Below, one piece after another: positions 7,705 through 17,365 of a DNA stretch of 64,000 bases (position 1 is its first letter; the number at the start of each line of letters is the position of its first letter). A program made the translations under genes and the position numbers. Origin of the DNA: Streptococcus sp. CSL10205-OR2 (GTDB lineage Bacteria; Bacillota; Bacilli; Lactobacillales; Streptococcaceae); assembly GCF_025660655.1 (NCBI RefSeq), contig NZ_JAOTIN010000001.1:186001-250000 (forward strand), written 5' to 3'. The notes below the pieces were generated by a model that did not search any database, was not told the DNA's origin, and was given only the letters and a program-made list of their open reading frames with translations.

Positions 7705-8406
7705 ATGTTTTCAAAAGAACGTTTAAAACAAAAAAGAGTCGAAAAAGGGTATTCTCAAGCGAGGATGGCAAAAGAATTAGAGATTAGTCGGGTGGCTTAT
7801 CATCACTGGGAGAGTGGTAAGACCATTCCCAACCAAAAACATTTGGCAACACTTGCCCTTATTTTGGAAGTGGAGACCACCTATTTTGAATCAGAATATC
7901 AGATTGTCAGAGACTATCTCAGACTCTCCCCATCAAACCAACAAAATGCCAAAGAGTATGTGGCTGATTTATTAGAAATACAGCAACAACAAGAACAAAA
8001 AATCAGACCACTGTTTGCTGTCTCTGTCCTAGCAGATGTTGCACTCTCAGCTGGTTTGGGAGAATCACTCTTTGACGAATACGAGACAGAGACCGTCTAC
8101 TCTGATGTCGAACAATATGGCTATGATATTGCGACTTGGATTAAAGGAAACTCGATGGAACCTATTTATCAAAATGGTGAAGTCGCCCTCATCAAGGCCA
8201 ACGGTTTTGACTATGATGGAGCCGTTTATGCCTTATCTTGGAATGATACTCTCTACATTAAAAAACTCTATCGTGAAAAAGAAGGTTTTCGCATGGTTTC
8301 TCTTAATAAAGAGTTTCCCGACCAATTTATTCCCTACGAAGATGAGCCTAAAATTGTGGGACTGGTTGTCAGTCACTTTATGCCAGTCATTAAAGAAGCA
8401 TTGTGA
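7705..8406 (+). CDS. hdiR: HdiR-like SOS repressor (XRE DNA-binding domain plus S24 self-cleaving peptidase)
   Basis: 233 residues. XRE helix-turn-helix at about 6-60, S24/LexA-like domain from about 100. The self-cleavage site is Ala116-Gly117 in LSAGLGES; the catalytic dyad is Ser150 (GNSMEP) and Lys186 or Lys187 (LYIKKL). Streptococci lack LexA; HdiR proteins take its place and are cleaved after RecA activation. AGAGGTG precedes the ATG. First gene of a four-gene cassette with the polymerase, matching the SOS mutagenesis cassette reported in S. uberis. Confidence 0.88.
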   Translation: MFSKERLKQKRVEKGYSQARMAKELEISRVAYHHWESGKTIPNQKHLATLALILEVETTYFESEYQIVRDYLRLSPSNQQNAKEYVADLLEIQQQQEQKIRPLFAVSVLADVALSAGLGESLFDEYETETVYSDVEQYGYDIATWIKGNSMEPIYQNGEVALIKANGFDYDGAVYALSWNDTLYIKKLYREKEGFRMVSLNKEFPDQFIPYEDEPKIVGLVVSHFMPVIKEAL

Positions 8407-8472
8407 CCAACAAGAAGTCAAAAACAACCGTTCTCACTACTCATCCCAAATTTAATAATACGGAGAAGCACT

Positions 8473-9888
8473 ATGGGCTACATTGATTATACGAGAGAGC
8501 CTCAATCTGATATTGCTTTTGTCGATATGAAATCCTTCTACGCATCCGTTGAGTGTGTGGCGCGTGGGCTAAACCCACTGACAACATCTCTTTGTGTGAT
8601 GAGTCGTGCCGACAATGCTGATGGGCTCATCTTAGCGGCGTCACCTACCTTTAAAAAAATATTTGGCCAACATAATGTTGGTCGCTCCTACGATTTACCC
8701 TTTCATCTTAAAACCCGACGTTTCAATTATTATCGGGCAAAACAAAAAGGACTTACGCCAACACCAAAAGAGATTGCTTTTGTTGAAAATTGGGCAAAGC
8801 GAACACTCATCGTTCCTCCTAGGATGGATAGCTATATCAAGATTAATAGTCAAATCCAGAAAATCTTTCAACAGTATGCTAGTCCACAGGATATCCTTCC
8901 CTACTCGATTGATGAAGAATTAATTGATCTTACTTCTTCACTTGATTATTTCATCCCTGATAAAACTCTTTCAAAAAAGAGTAAACTTGATATTCTCTCT
9001 GCTAAAATTCAGCATGATATCTGGCAGAAAACGGGTATTTTCTCAACTGTCGGCATGAGTAATGCCAATCCACTCCTTGCCAAATTAGCACTTGATAATG
9101 AAGCCAAGAAAACCAAAACCATGCGAGCCAACTGGTCCTATCAGGATGTCGAAAGCAAGGTCTGGAACATCCCTCAGCTCACTGATTTCTGGGGCATTGG
9201 TCATCGTATCGCTAAGCGGCTAGAAAAATTGGGTATCACATCGATTAGAGAACTAGCCAATACCAACCCCGATCAACTCAAAAAAGAATTTGGCGTTATC
9301 GGCGTCCAGCTATGGTTCCATGCCAATGGCGTTGATGAAAGTAACGTTCACACGCCTTATCGCGTGAAAGCAAAGGGGCTTGGAAATTCGCAAATTCTCC
9401 CCAAAGACTACACCAAGCAACGAGATATCGAGCTCGTCCTTAGTGAGATGGCAGAACAAGTCGCCATTCGCCTTAGAAGAGCTCATAAAAAAACAACCAC
9501 TGTTGCCATCGATGTCTCCTATTCAAAAACAGAGATGAGAAAAGGAATCCACACTCATACCAAGATCGAACCAACCAATAACACACAAGTGCTACAAAGG
9601 ACAGTTATTCGGATTTTTCGACAAAAGTATACTTCCGGTGCCGTTCGTCAAATTGGCGTTAGGTATGCTGGGTTAGTGGATGAGCGTTATGCCTTAATCT
9701 CTCTCTTTGATGATGTTGCAAGCCTTGAAAAAGAAGAAAAACTACAAAGCACTATCGATACCATCCGTGACCAATTTGGCTTTTTAGCATTACAAAAAGG
9801 CACTGTTCTCCTAGACAATTCTCGTAATATCGCACGCAGCAAATTGATAGGAGGGCATTCTGCTGGAGGATTGGAGGGACTCAAATGA
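8473..9888 (+). CDS. umuC: Y-family error-prone DNA polymerase, UmuC-like
   Basis: 471 residues, normal for Gram-positive UmuC/YqjW proteins. The palm has metal-binding Asp18 (AFVDMKSFYASVE, with Tyr23 as the likely steric gate) and the Asp147-Glu148 pair in YSIDEELID. A helix-hairpin-helix region (FWGIGHRIAKRLEKLGI) and a little-finger domain follow. It performs translesion synthesis when the cassette is induced. GGAG precedes the ATG; the stop overlaps the next gene's start. Confidence 0.92.
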   Translation: MGYIDYTREPQSDIAFVDMKSFYASVECVARGLNPLTTSLCVMSRADNADGLILAASPTFKKIFGQHNVGRSYDLPFHLKTRRFNYYRAKQKGLTPTPKEIAFVENWAKRTLIVPPRMDSYIKINSQIQKIFQQYASPQDILPYSIDEELIDLTSSLDYFIPDKTLSKKSKLDILSAKIQHDIWQKTGIFSTVGMSNANPLLAKLALDNEAKKTKTMRANWSYQDVESKVWNIPQLTDFWGIGHRIAKRLEKLGITSIRELANTNPDQLKKEFGVIGVQLWFHANGVDESNVHTPYRVKAKGLGNSQILPKDYTKQRDIELVLSEMAEQVAIRLRRAHKKTTTVAIDVSYSKTEMRKGIHTHTKIEPTNNTQVLQRTVIRIFRQKYTSGAVRQIGVRYAGLVDERYALISLFDDVASLEKEEKLQSTIDTIRDQFGFLALQKGTVLLDNSRNIARSKLIGGHSAGGLEGLK

Positions 9889-10253
9889 TTGACCGCTCCT
9901 ATCTGCCTTTTCAGTCAGCAAGAGAATATCAGGATAGAAAAATGGCAAAATGGATGGGCTTTTTCCTTTCTGAACACACCACTGCCCTATCAGACGCCTT
10001 CACTTCCGACATCTTCTTTTCAGAAATGCCACTCAAAGAAAAAGCAAGTCTTCTTGGACGCGTCTATGCTAACCAAACAAGCATTAACATTAGTGTCAAA
10101 AACAAGAAAAAAAGAGATGACTATTACGGTAGCATCTCAAGCATCGATAAAAATCACCTTATCCTTAAAACCAACAAAACCTATCTCAGACTAAACTTAG
10201 ACGACATCATAACAATAAAACAGGCTAAGGAGGACGATGATGAGTCTATTTGA
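9885..10253 (+). CDS. YolD-like protein of the SOS cassette
   Basis: 122 residues, overlapping the polymerase stop by 4 bases with GGAGG upstream. The C-terminal half (YYGSISSIDKNHLILKTNK, then LRLNLDDIITI) has the small beta-barrel pattern of YolD-like proteins, which accompany Y-family polymerases in Firmicutes. The N-terminus (FQSAREYQDRKMAKWMGFFLSEH) also fits. The molecular role is not settled; association with the polymerase is likely. Confidence 0.75.
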   Translation: MIDRSYLPFQSAREYQDRKMAKWMGFFLSEHTTALSDAFTSDIFFSEMPLKEKASLLGRVYANQTSINISVKNKKKRDDYYGSISSIDKNHLILKTNKTYLRLNLDDIITIKQAKEDDDESI

Positions 10254-10533
10254 TTATGAAAAAAATGCTTTACAAATGGATTATTTCAGTGAGCATTATA
10301 GACAATTTGAAAAAGATTTCTACAAGTATTCTGCACTAGACATTCCACTCACCTTTCTCACGGACGATCTGATGCGAAGCATGGCAAACGCCCAAAAATC
10401 CTACTTTAAACTCAACAAAGAAAATGCCAAAGATGGACTTGACCACTACTTCTTCTTTAGCATAGAGACCCCACCAGATAATACACTCATTAGAAAATAC
10501 ACCTATCAAAAAACCATGACCAGTCTTAAATAA
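10240..10533 (+). CDS. Small conserved streptococcal protein of the SOS cassette (DUF5960-like)
   Basis: 97 residues from the second of two adjacent ATGs (AAGGAGG at 6 nt; the first, at 10237, has only 3 nt). Rich in Tyr, Phe and Asp, with no membrane helix. It overlaps the YolD-like gene by 14 bases and is the last gene of the cassette, as in the S. uberis arrangement. The DUF assignment is from memory of similar proteins and is tentative; function unknown. Confidence 0.65.
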   Translation: MSLFDYEKNALQMDYFSEHYRQFEKDFYKYSALDIPLTFLTDDLMRSMANAQKSYFKLNKENAKDGLDHYFFFSIETPPDNTLIRKYTYQKTMTSLK

Positions 10534-10655
10534 CAAAGACCATCATGGTTTTAGTTTCCAAAACATTCACCAGCATTTCTACCTTAAAATATGATACTAT
10601 GAAATCATTAACAACAAGATTTCTATGAGATTAATAAAAAGAAAGGAAAGCTAGA

Positions 10656-11045
10656 ATGACTTTAGAAGACAACAAGAAAAACGCTATCGCCTTTTATCAA
10701 ACAGCCTATGAAGGTAATCCAAGAGAGGCTGTTTCAAAATATGTCGGCGATGACTACAAACAACATAATCCACTAGTCGGCGATGGTAAAGAAGCCTTTA
10801 TCGCCTACTTTGAAAAAATGAATGAAGATTATCCCAACAAAACCATTTCCTTTGTACGCGCCATCGCAGAGGGCGACCTTGTTTCTCTTCACACACACCA
10901 AGTGTGGCACTACACGAAAGAAGAAGCTCACGAATTTGTTACCATGGATTTTTTCCGCTTTGATCCTCATGGAAAAATCATTGAACACTGGGATGCTATT
11001 CAAGAAATCCCTGAAGGAAGTATGAATGGCAATACCATGTATTGA
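10656..11045 (+). CDS. SnoaL-like / NTF2-fold protein
   Basis: 129 residues with the pattern of the SnoaL-like polyketide cyclase family: N-terminal helices, then YVGDDYKQHNPLVGDGKEAFIAYF and the beta strands LVSLHTHQVWH and DFFRFDPHGKIIEHWDAIQ, with the conserved Asp/His pair. These cone-shaped folds act as small hydrolases or isomerases; the substrate is unknown. AAAGGAA at 8 nt before the ATG. Probably monocistronic, ending in the bidirectional terminator shared with the next gene. Confidence 0.8.
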   Translation: MTLEDNKKNAIAFYQTAYEGNPREAVSKYVGDDYKQHNPLVGDGKEAFIAYFEKMNEDYPNKTISFVRAIAEGDLVSLHTHQVWHYTKEEAHEFVTMDFFRFDPHGKIIEHWDAIQEIPEGSMNGNTMY

Positions 11046-11067
11046 GGGTAACCTTAGCCATAAATAA

Positions 11068-11105
11068 AACTAACCTTATCACAGAGTGATAAGGTTAGTT
11101 TTTTC
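11068..11105. terminator. Bidirectional terminator between the SnoaL-like and L,D-transpeptidase genes
   Basis: Perfect 15-bp stem (11068-11082 with 11086-11100) and a 3-nt loop. T-run on the plus side; T-rich on the minus side. The stop codons of both convergent genes flank it. Confidence 0.85.
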
Positions 11106-11795
11106 TTAATTGATTTGCACAGGAATAGCACTTGGAATATTTTCATAAAACCATTTAGCTGTTTCTCTTGGCATCCTGACACACCCATGAGAACTTGGCA
11201 TGCCAAGTCTGGCTGCTTCTTCAGGAATTTCATTACCATAACGATCAGTAGGCAAACTATGAAACAGATAAAGGCCGTGATCCTTAAAAGAGACCCAGTA
11301 ATACGCACCTTCACCAGAAGCTTCATTAAAGAAGAAATCGCCTCTTTCAGGCTCAATGATGAATTGACCAGTCGGTGTTGGACTATCTGGGGCACCTGTT
11401 GAAACCACCGTTGAAAAAATCACCTGATTACCCGATAAAATGGACATTTTTTGTTCAGCAATAGAAACCTTAATCGATAAATCATTGTACTGAGCAAGGT
11501 CAGGGTAAAAAGACTCTTCCTGCCTAGGTGCATCAGTAGCTACTGAAGCCGTGTCCGCCACCTGTTCTGTCAGCGGTGTCTCTTCCTGAGTGGCTTCTAC
11601 ACTAGTCGTTGACGCCACAGAACTAGACACTTCTTTGTCCTCAGTCGACGTCTTTTTGGCAACAGTCACAGTAGGTTTCCCCGCCTCTTTACCAGCACCC
11701 GTTTTCCCCAAGACCTGATAAGTAGCATACCCTCCAACCAAAAGAAACACTACTACAATGATGATTAATGTTATAGGAGACCGTTTTTGACGCAT
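11106..11795 (-). CDS. L,D-transpeptidase (YkuD family), membrane anchored
   Basis: 229 residues from the chosen ATG (MRQKRSP, GAGAGG at 9 nt); an ATG 21 bases upstream gives 236 residues. Membrane helix at about 7-25, a Ser/Thr/Glu-rich linker of about 70 residues, then a YkuD domain with the catalytic motif SHGCVRMP near the C-terminus. Such enzymes make 3-3 peptidoglycan cross-links or attach proteins to the wall outside the membrane. Monocistronic. Confidence 0.87.
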   Translation of the reverse strand: MRQKRSPITLIIIVVVFLLVGGYATYQVLGKTGAGKEAGKPTVTVAKKTSTEDKEVSSSVASTTSVEATQEETPLTEQVADTASVATDAPRQEESFYPDLAQYNDLSIKVSIAEQKMSILSGNQVIFSTVVSTGAPDSPTPTGQFIIEPERGDFFFNEASGEGAYYWVSFKDHGLYLFHSLPTDRYGNEIPEEAARLGMPSSHGCVRMPRETAKWFYENIPSAIPVQIN

Positions 11796-11924
11796 CCTTC
11801 TCACCCTCTCTATCATCCATTAACAATTGATTTGCTAACCTTTTCACATGTTCAACCCTAGTATAAAACAAAAGGGAAATAAGCGCAACGAAAAATGAAA
11901 GATTGACAGTATCTTTCTAAACAC

Positions 11925-11955
11925 AAAAAGCGTTCAGATTTTCTGAGCGCTTTTT
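11925..11955 (-). terminator. Terminator after the ClbS-like gene
   Basis: Stem of 13-14 pairs (one G-T) around a 3-4-nt loop, AAAAAGCG at one side and CGCTTTTT at the other. It is 140 bases past the ClbS-like stop; the T-runs would serve either strand, but only minus-strand genes flank it. Confidence 0.65.
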
Positions 11956-12094
11956 AATTTTGACATCACTATTCTTAATTGTTTTTACCAGTTTTACTTA
12001 TTTGAATGAATATCAACACTCTGATTCGCTAAGATTACTCCTACAGAAAGCTTTTCTCCAAAACTTAAATAAAGATTCTCATCTTTATATCTGC

Positions 12095-12637
12095 TTATTT
12101 TTTCTTACAATTTTTTTGGTGTGCTTTTAATTTCTTCATCGCCCAATCATAATGGCTTGAAGTAGTGCTTACAAAATACGAACCAAGTACACTTCCTCCT
12201 ACCCACTTATAGACATCTTTTGAAAACAATTCTTCATTTGTAAACCTTTCAGCTAATGCTAAAATGTCTTTATGGGATTTATGAAACATTTCTTTTGCAT
12301 CCTCAAGAGAAGTATTTTGATGTTTTTTCCAAAACTCTACATTCATATCTCCATAAGTTTTCCAGTTATATGGCGCTGGAATAAAAGGTTTTTCCACTCT
12401 TTTTAAATTTGTATCTACCCAATTTAAAAGAAGTTGGTGCCATTCATATAAATGAATCAAAATATCTCTTAGATTTTTGTCTCTTTTCCAATGTGCCTCT
12501 TTCTTTTTTTCATCAGTTGAAAAGTCAAAAGGTGTGCTTAATTCTTCGTCAGACAGCTTAGTAATCAATACGTTTAACTTCTCATAGTTTTCTTTCGCAG
12601 CAATCATTAAATCTTCTTTTGTTCTTGGTCTTGGCAT
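12095..12637 (-). CDS. ClbS/DfsB family four-helix-bundle protein
   Basis: 180 residues beginning MPRPRTKEDLMIAAKENYEKL, the characteristic start of the ClbS/DfsB family (DUF1706), with the helical motifs LRDILIHLYEWHQLLLNW and SHYDWAMKKL. ClbS itself is a cyclopropane hydrolase that protects colibactin producers; the role of the many homologues in non-producers is unknown. AAGGAGG gives a strong ribosome site. AT-rich, single gene with long non-coding flanks, so probably an accessory acquisition. Confidence 0.85.
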   Translation of the reverse strand: MPRPRTKEDLMIAAKENYEKLNVLITKLSDEELSTPFDFSTDEKKKEAHWKRDKNLRDILIHLYEWHQLLLNWVDTNLKRVEKPFIPAPYNWKTYGDMNVEFWKKHQNTSLEDAKEMFHKSHKDILALAERFTNEELFSKDVYKWVGGSVLGSYFVSTTSSHYDWAMKKLKAHQKNCKKK

Positions 12638-12847
12638 AGTATTACCTCCTTCTTCACGCTATAACTCAATATTGTTTTTAAATGCTTTAATTCTTGCTAT
12701 CAGTTGAATTTACTATGGACATTTGAAACGATATCGTATAAAGATTGATTGACTTTCTATGCCTCTTTATTCTTTGAACTATTCCCACTGTCATTATTAT
12801 ATCACGCCAAACAGCATTTTAATAATAATTTATGAATAGTATCCATT
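12638..12847. other. Non-coding stretch upstream of the ClbS-like gene
   Basis: About 210 AT-rich bases. The only recognisable element is a minus-strand TGATATAAT extended -10 near 12800, which would give the ClbS-like gene a leader of about 150 nt. No structured RNA, repeat or ORF was seen. Confidence 0.4.
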
Positions 12848-12875
12848 TTGTCTTCTCTCTCAAACATGGTATAAT
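12848..12875 (+). promoter_or_regulatory. Promoter of ebfC
   Basis: TTGTCT (12848-12853), 16 nt, TATAAT (12870-12875) with TG extension. The leader of about 75 nt contains a hairpin (AGAC-C-GTTC / GAAC-A-GTCT, 12892-12914) without a T-run. Confidence 0.65.
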
Positions 12876-12954
12876 AGGCATTAGCTAAAAAGACCGTTCC
12901 TAAAGAACAGTCTAAATATGATTTTAAGGATAAACAAAGGAGACACTAAACATC

Positions 12955-13254
12955 ATGATGAATATGCAAAATGTGATGAGACAGGCACAAAAATTACAAA
13001 AGCAAATGGAAAAGAAACAAGCTGAGCTAGCTGCTGCTACTTTTACCGGTAAATCAGCACAAGACCTAGTGGTTGCAACCTTTACTGGTGATAAACAACT
13101 GGTGTCAATCGATTTCAAGAGTGATGTGGTTGATCCAGAGGATGTTGAAACGCTTCAAGACATGACCATCCAAGCGGTCAATGATGCCTTGAAACAAATC
13201 GAGGACGAAACACAAAAAACCATGGGTGCCTTTGCTGGTAAATTACCCTTCTAA
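12955..13254 (+). CDS. ebfC: Nucleoid-associated protein EbfC/YbaB
   Basis: 99 residues: [23 protein letters not shown] at the N-terminus forms the helix of the YbaB tweezer-like dimer, and the C-terminus [22 protein letters not shown] completes it. It binds DNA without strict sequence specificity. Length matches the family. AAAGGAG lies 12 nt before the ATG, rather far, so a start 3 codons later is possible. Monocistronic, bounded by a strong terminator. Confidence 0.92.
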   Translation: MMNMQNVMRQAQKLQKQMEKKQAELAAATFTGKSAQDLVVATFTGDKQLVSIDFKSDVVDPEDVETLQDMTIQAVNDALKQIEDETQKTMGAFAGKLPF

Positions 13255-13258
13255 AACG

Positions 13259-13286
13259 AAAAAGCCGAACTGAGTTCGGCTTTTTT
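13259..13286. terminator. Bidirectional terminator after ebfC and the exonuclease gene
   Basis: AAAAAGCCGAAC-TGA-GTTCGGCTTTTTT: 12-bp perfect stem with A's on one side and T's on the other, shared by convergent genes. It overlaps the exonuclease stop codon. Confidence 0.88.
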
Positions 13287-13878
13287 ATTCGGATAGGATA
13301 TCAGATAAGTTGAGGTTTGCAAAAGGATTATGGGTCACTTCTTCTTGCTTGTCTAAAAGTGCGATATTGTCATCAAACTCGCAAAACTTTTCATAGACAA
13401 GGGCTGTCATGCGTGCATCTTCAAGGCTATTATGGCTTTTCCCACTAATCTCTAAAAACTTGGCAACGGTGTGGAGCTGGAGATTACTAATCCCATTTAA
13501 GTCTTTACTGCGTCTTTTTTTAGCTTCCTCATAAACGTCAACCATGTAGTTTTCTCTCAGGTCCAACTCATGTGCCAACAAAAGCGGTAAATCACTTTTT
13601 TTAGCATTGTAGCCAATCAAAGGCGTTGAAGCAACAAAGGCTTTAAAATCAGCCATTACCGTTTCAATAACGGGTGCTTTTTTTATCTTGTCAGCAGTAA
13701 TCCCCGTCAAACCATTGATAAAACTTTGTAGAGGGACGTCCGTATAGACATAGGTATCAAACGTCGCAATCTCTTGGTGTTTATGATATTTCACCGCTGA
13801 CACTTGGATAATATGGCTAACATGATCAACCGTATTAAACTCCAAGTCAAAAGCAATATAGGTGTCTAAGTGTTCCAT
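13285..13878 (-). CDS. DnaQ/PolC-like 3'-5' exonuclease, DEDDh type
   Basis: 197 residues. ExoI FDLEFNT (two acidic residues, Asp11 and Glu13), ExoII YNAKKSDLPLLL, and ExoIII HNSLEDA (His and Asp) are all present, so the enzyme should be active on DNA or RNA ends. The C-terminus ends in a short tail after the domain. Stand-alone, not part of a polymerase. It follows rocS by 41 bases and may be transcribed with it. Confidence 0.87.
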   Translation of the reverse strand: MEHLDTYIAFDLEFNTVDHVSHIIQVSAVKYHKHQEIATFDTYVYTDVPLQSFINGLTGITADKIKKAPVIETVMADFKAFVASTPLIGYNAKKSDLPLLLAHELDLRENYMVDVYEEAKKRRSKDLNGISNLQLHTVAKFLEISGKSHNSLEDARMTALVYEKFCEFDDNIALLDKQEEVTHNPFANLNLSDILSE

Positions 13879-13919
13879 AACATAACCTCATCTAAAGAAA
13901 AAGCCTCCCATCAGAGACT

Positions 13920-14453
13920 TTATTTTCCAAATAAACGGGCAAAAAACCCTTTTTTTCTAGCGTCTTGTTGTGCCTGCGTCCGCTCAACCTTATGTTTTGT
14001 TTCTTCTACCTCATTTTTAGCCTCTTCCAACTCTAAGAGAAGAGTCTCTTTTTCTTTCATGGCAGTCAGGGTCAATTGTTGTTGTTGATCGAGTTGTTTA
14101 TCTTTTTCAGCAATTTGGACATCCTTAACACTCAATTGTTTATCTTTTTCAGCAATTTGAATATCCTTGGCTTTAATCTGTTCATAAAGACGAGTGATTT
14201 CCGTATTTTTTTCGTCCACTAAAATCTCAAGGAGTTCACGTTGTTTTTCTTCCTCACTAATCGGCTCATCTTCAAAAATAGTTTTCTTATAAATTTCTTC
14301 TAGTTTAATCAGACCACTGCGAGTGACGACAGTAACCCCTTTGTCATTTTTATCGACATCTTCCTCAGAAAGTGTCTTGACACGGTTATTGACTGCCTGA
14401 CGGCTGACTCCTAAAATTTCAGCTAGTTCGCTGACTGTCTTCTCAATTGCCAT
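13920..14453 (-). CDS. rocS: RocS-like chromosome segregation regulator
   Basis: 177 residues. N-terminal MarR/winged-type helix-turn-helix (VSELAEILGVSRQAVNNRVKTL), a central coiled coil, and a C-terminal amphipathic helix, KKGFFARLFGK, that should attach the protein to the membrane. This is the layout of pneumococcal RocS, which links the chromosome to the capsule kinase system and membrane. The coil contains a near-perfect 14-residue tandem repeat, KDIQIAEKDKQLSV then KDVQIAEKDKQL, also visible in the DNA near 14095-14180. Confidence 0.82.
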   Translation of the reverse strand: MAIEKTVSELAEILGVSRQAVNNRVKTLSEEDVDKNDKGVTVVTRSGLIKLEEIYKKTIFEDEPISEEEKQRELLEILVDEKNTEITRLYEQIKAKDIQIAEKDKQLSVKDVQIAEKDKQLDQQQQLTLTAMKEKETLLLELEEAKNEVEETKHKVERTQAQQDARKKGFFARLFGK

Positions 14454-14581
14454 AATTCCCTCTTTATCCTGACATAATACTTATAAAAATAGTATCATAA
14501 CCTTAGGATAATGTCAATTTTGGACAGGACTTAAAAAACTTGATTTTTTCCTTAAAAACAAGGAATTTCAAGCCTTTTTAA

Positions 14582-15832
<1,251 letters not shown>

Positions 15833-15856
15833 AGAAATAAGCTAAAAATAAGTAAG

Positions 15857-15886
15857 AAAGGACAGGTATGACTACCCGTCCTTTTT
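15857..15886. terminator. Terminator between convergent genes
   Basis: AAAGGAC and GTCCTTT arms with an inner GGTA/TACC pair and bulges, followed by T's on the plus side. Shared with the convergent GNAT gene, whose stop codon it touches. Confidence 0.6.
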
Positions 15887-16322
15887 AATCTTCAAATTGT
15901 TTTAAAAAACGTTTTTGCGTCTTATCAGACACATAGCCACATCGCTCATAAAAGGCGTGAGCAGCAGTTCTGTGCTCAGCTGAATTAAAGCGAATATATA
16001 GATAATGTCTTTTCTTTGCTTCATCCTCCAAAGAAAGTAAGAGTTTCTTTCCTATTCCCTGATGTTGATAGTCAGGATGAACAGCAAGTCCCATAATATT
16101 AAAACCTGCTTCACTATAAATACTTTCATAGCGACTCGCATGAAGAAAACCAGTCACTGTTTGACTTGCCTCTTCTTCAAAAACCACCAAATACTGATCA
16201 GGATCTTTGGTTAAGCGAGTGATTTGTTCTTGTACCAACTCCGTTGAAACACTATATCCTAGACTAATGTCACAGATATCTCTGAGTTCTTGTGCATCTG
16301 ACGTTTGTGCTATTCTAATCAT
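15885..16322 (-). CDS. GNAT-family N-acetyltransferase
   Basis: 145 residues with the acetyl-CoA site MGLAVHPDYQHQGIGKKLL (motif A, Q/RxxGxG/A form) and C-terminal HAFYERCGYVSDKTQKRF. Acceptor unknown. AGGA at 7 nt precedes the ATG. It lies 33 bases after tsaD and is probably the last gene of the tsaB-rimI-tsaD unit. Confidence 0.85.
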   Translation of the reverse strand: MIRIAQTSDAQELRDICDISLGYSVSTELVQEQITRLTKDPDQYLVVFEEEASQTVTGFLHASRYESIYSEAGFNIMGLAVHPDYQHQGIGKKLLLSLEDEAKKRHYLYIRFNSAEHRTAAHAFYERCGYVSDKTQKRFLKQFED

Positions 16323-16354
16323 TTATCAATCCTCACAACTCTTTTTTTAAAGGA

Positions 16355-17365
16355 TTAAGATAAGGTATCAAAAGCAAGGCTTGGTTTAGCATTTAAGTCA
16401 AGCGTTGCAAAATGATTATGGTCATATTCAACCGACGCTGCAAAAGCAATCATCCCAGCATTGTCACCACAAAGACGTAGTTTTGGAATGACAACAGGTA
16501 CTTCTGTGATTTCTTTAGCTAGACGTTCTCTTAGCCCCTTATTAGCAGCAACACCACCAGCAACAACTAGTGTTTTGACTGGGTATTGTTCTAATGCTTT
16601 TTTGGTTTTAGCGAGTAAAACATCTAAAACGGCCGCCTGAAAAGAGGCACACAAGTCTTCTAAAACCAACTTTTCACCTTTTTGCTCAGCATTATGGTGA
16701 AGGTTGATAAAAGCTGATTTCAAACCTGAAAAAGAGAATTCCAAGTGATCTTCTTTAATCATGGCACGAGGAAAATCATATCTGTCTTGACCTTTATGGG
16801 CCAATTCATCAATTTCACGACCAGCTGGATAGGAAAGACCCATCACGCGCCCTACCTTGTCATAAGCTTCACCGACAGCATCATCACGTGTTTCACCAAC
16901 GATGTGGTATTCTCCTGGTTTTGGAACATAAACCAACTCAGTATGCCCACCAGAGACTAGTAAAGCTAGTAAAGGATAAGTCAACTCCCCTTCGTCTCTA
17001 GCTGCCATCAAATGCCCCGCCATATGATTAACTGGAATCAAAGGCAGGTTGTTAGCCCAAGCAAAGGCCTTGGCAGCTGCCATTCCCACTAAAAGAGCAC
17101 CAACGAGACCTGGACCATAAGTAACCGCAACAGCATCTAGGTCACTTGTCTCAACACCTGCTTCTTTAAGAGCTTCATCAATACAAACCGTGATGACTTC
17201 GACATGATGACGGCTTGCCACCTCAGGAACGACGCCACCAAAGCGTTTATGGCTCTCTACTTGACTAGCGATAACGTTTGATAAAAGTTCTGCTTCATTT
17301 CTTAATACGGCCACACTTGTCTCATCACAAGAGGACTCAATTGCTAAAATATATCTATCTTTCAT
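16355..17365 (-). CDS. tsaD: tRNA t6A synthesis protein TsaD
   Basis: 336 residues, family length. ASKHA fold with ESSCDETS at the N-terminus, metal ligands His114 and His118 in NHMAGHL, and VSGGHTEL. It transfers the threonylcarbamoyl group to adenosine 37 of ANN-decoding tRNAs with TsaB and TsaE. The gene overlaps rimI by 11 bases. Confidence 0.97.
   Translation of the reverse strand: MKDRYILAIESSCDETSVAVLRNEAELLSNVIASQVESHKRFGGVVPEVASRHHVEVITVCIDEALKEAGVETSDLDAVAVTYGPGLVGALLVGMAAAKAFAWANNLPLIPVNHMAGHLMAARDEGELTYPLLALLVSGGHTELVYVPKPGEYHIVGETRDDAVGEAYDKVGRVMGLSYPAGREIDELAHKGQDRYDFPRAMIKEDHLEFSFSGLKSAFINLHHNAEQKGEKLVLEDLCASFQAAVLDVLLAKTKKALEQYPVKTLVVAGGVAANKGLRERLAKEITEVPVVIPKLRLCGDNAGMIAFAASVEYDHNHFATLDLNAKPSLAFDTLS

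Noticed and set aside
10508-10555. Terminator after the SOS cassette
   Set aside because: AACCATGA / CATGGTTT arms exist, but the loop is long with mismatches and the T-run is poor; not strong enough to list.
11115-11402. Open reading frame on the plus strand inside the L,D-transpeptidase gene
   Set aside because: It is a shadow of the minus-strand gene: no ribosome site and no protein family, whereas the opposite strand has a complete YkuD domain.
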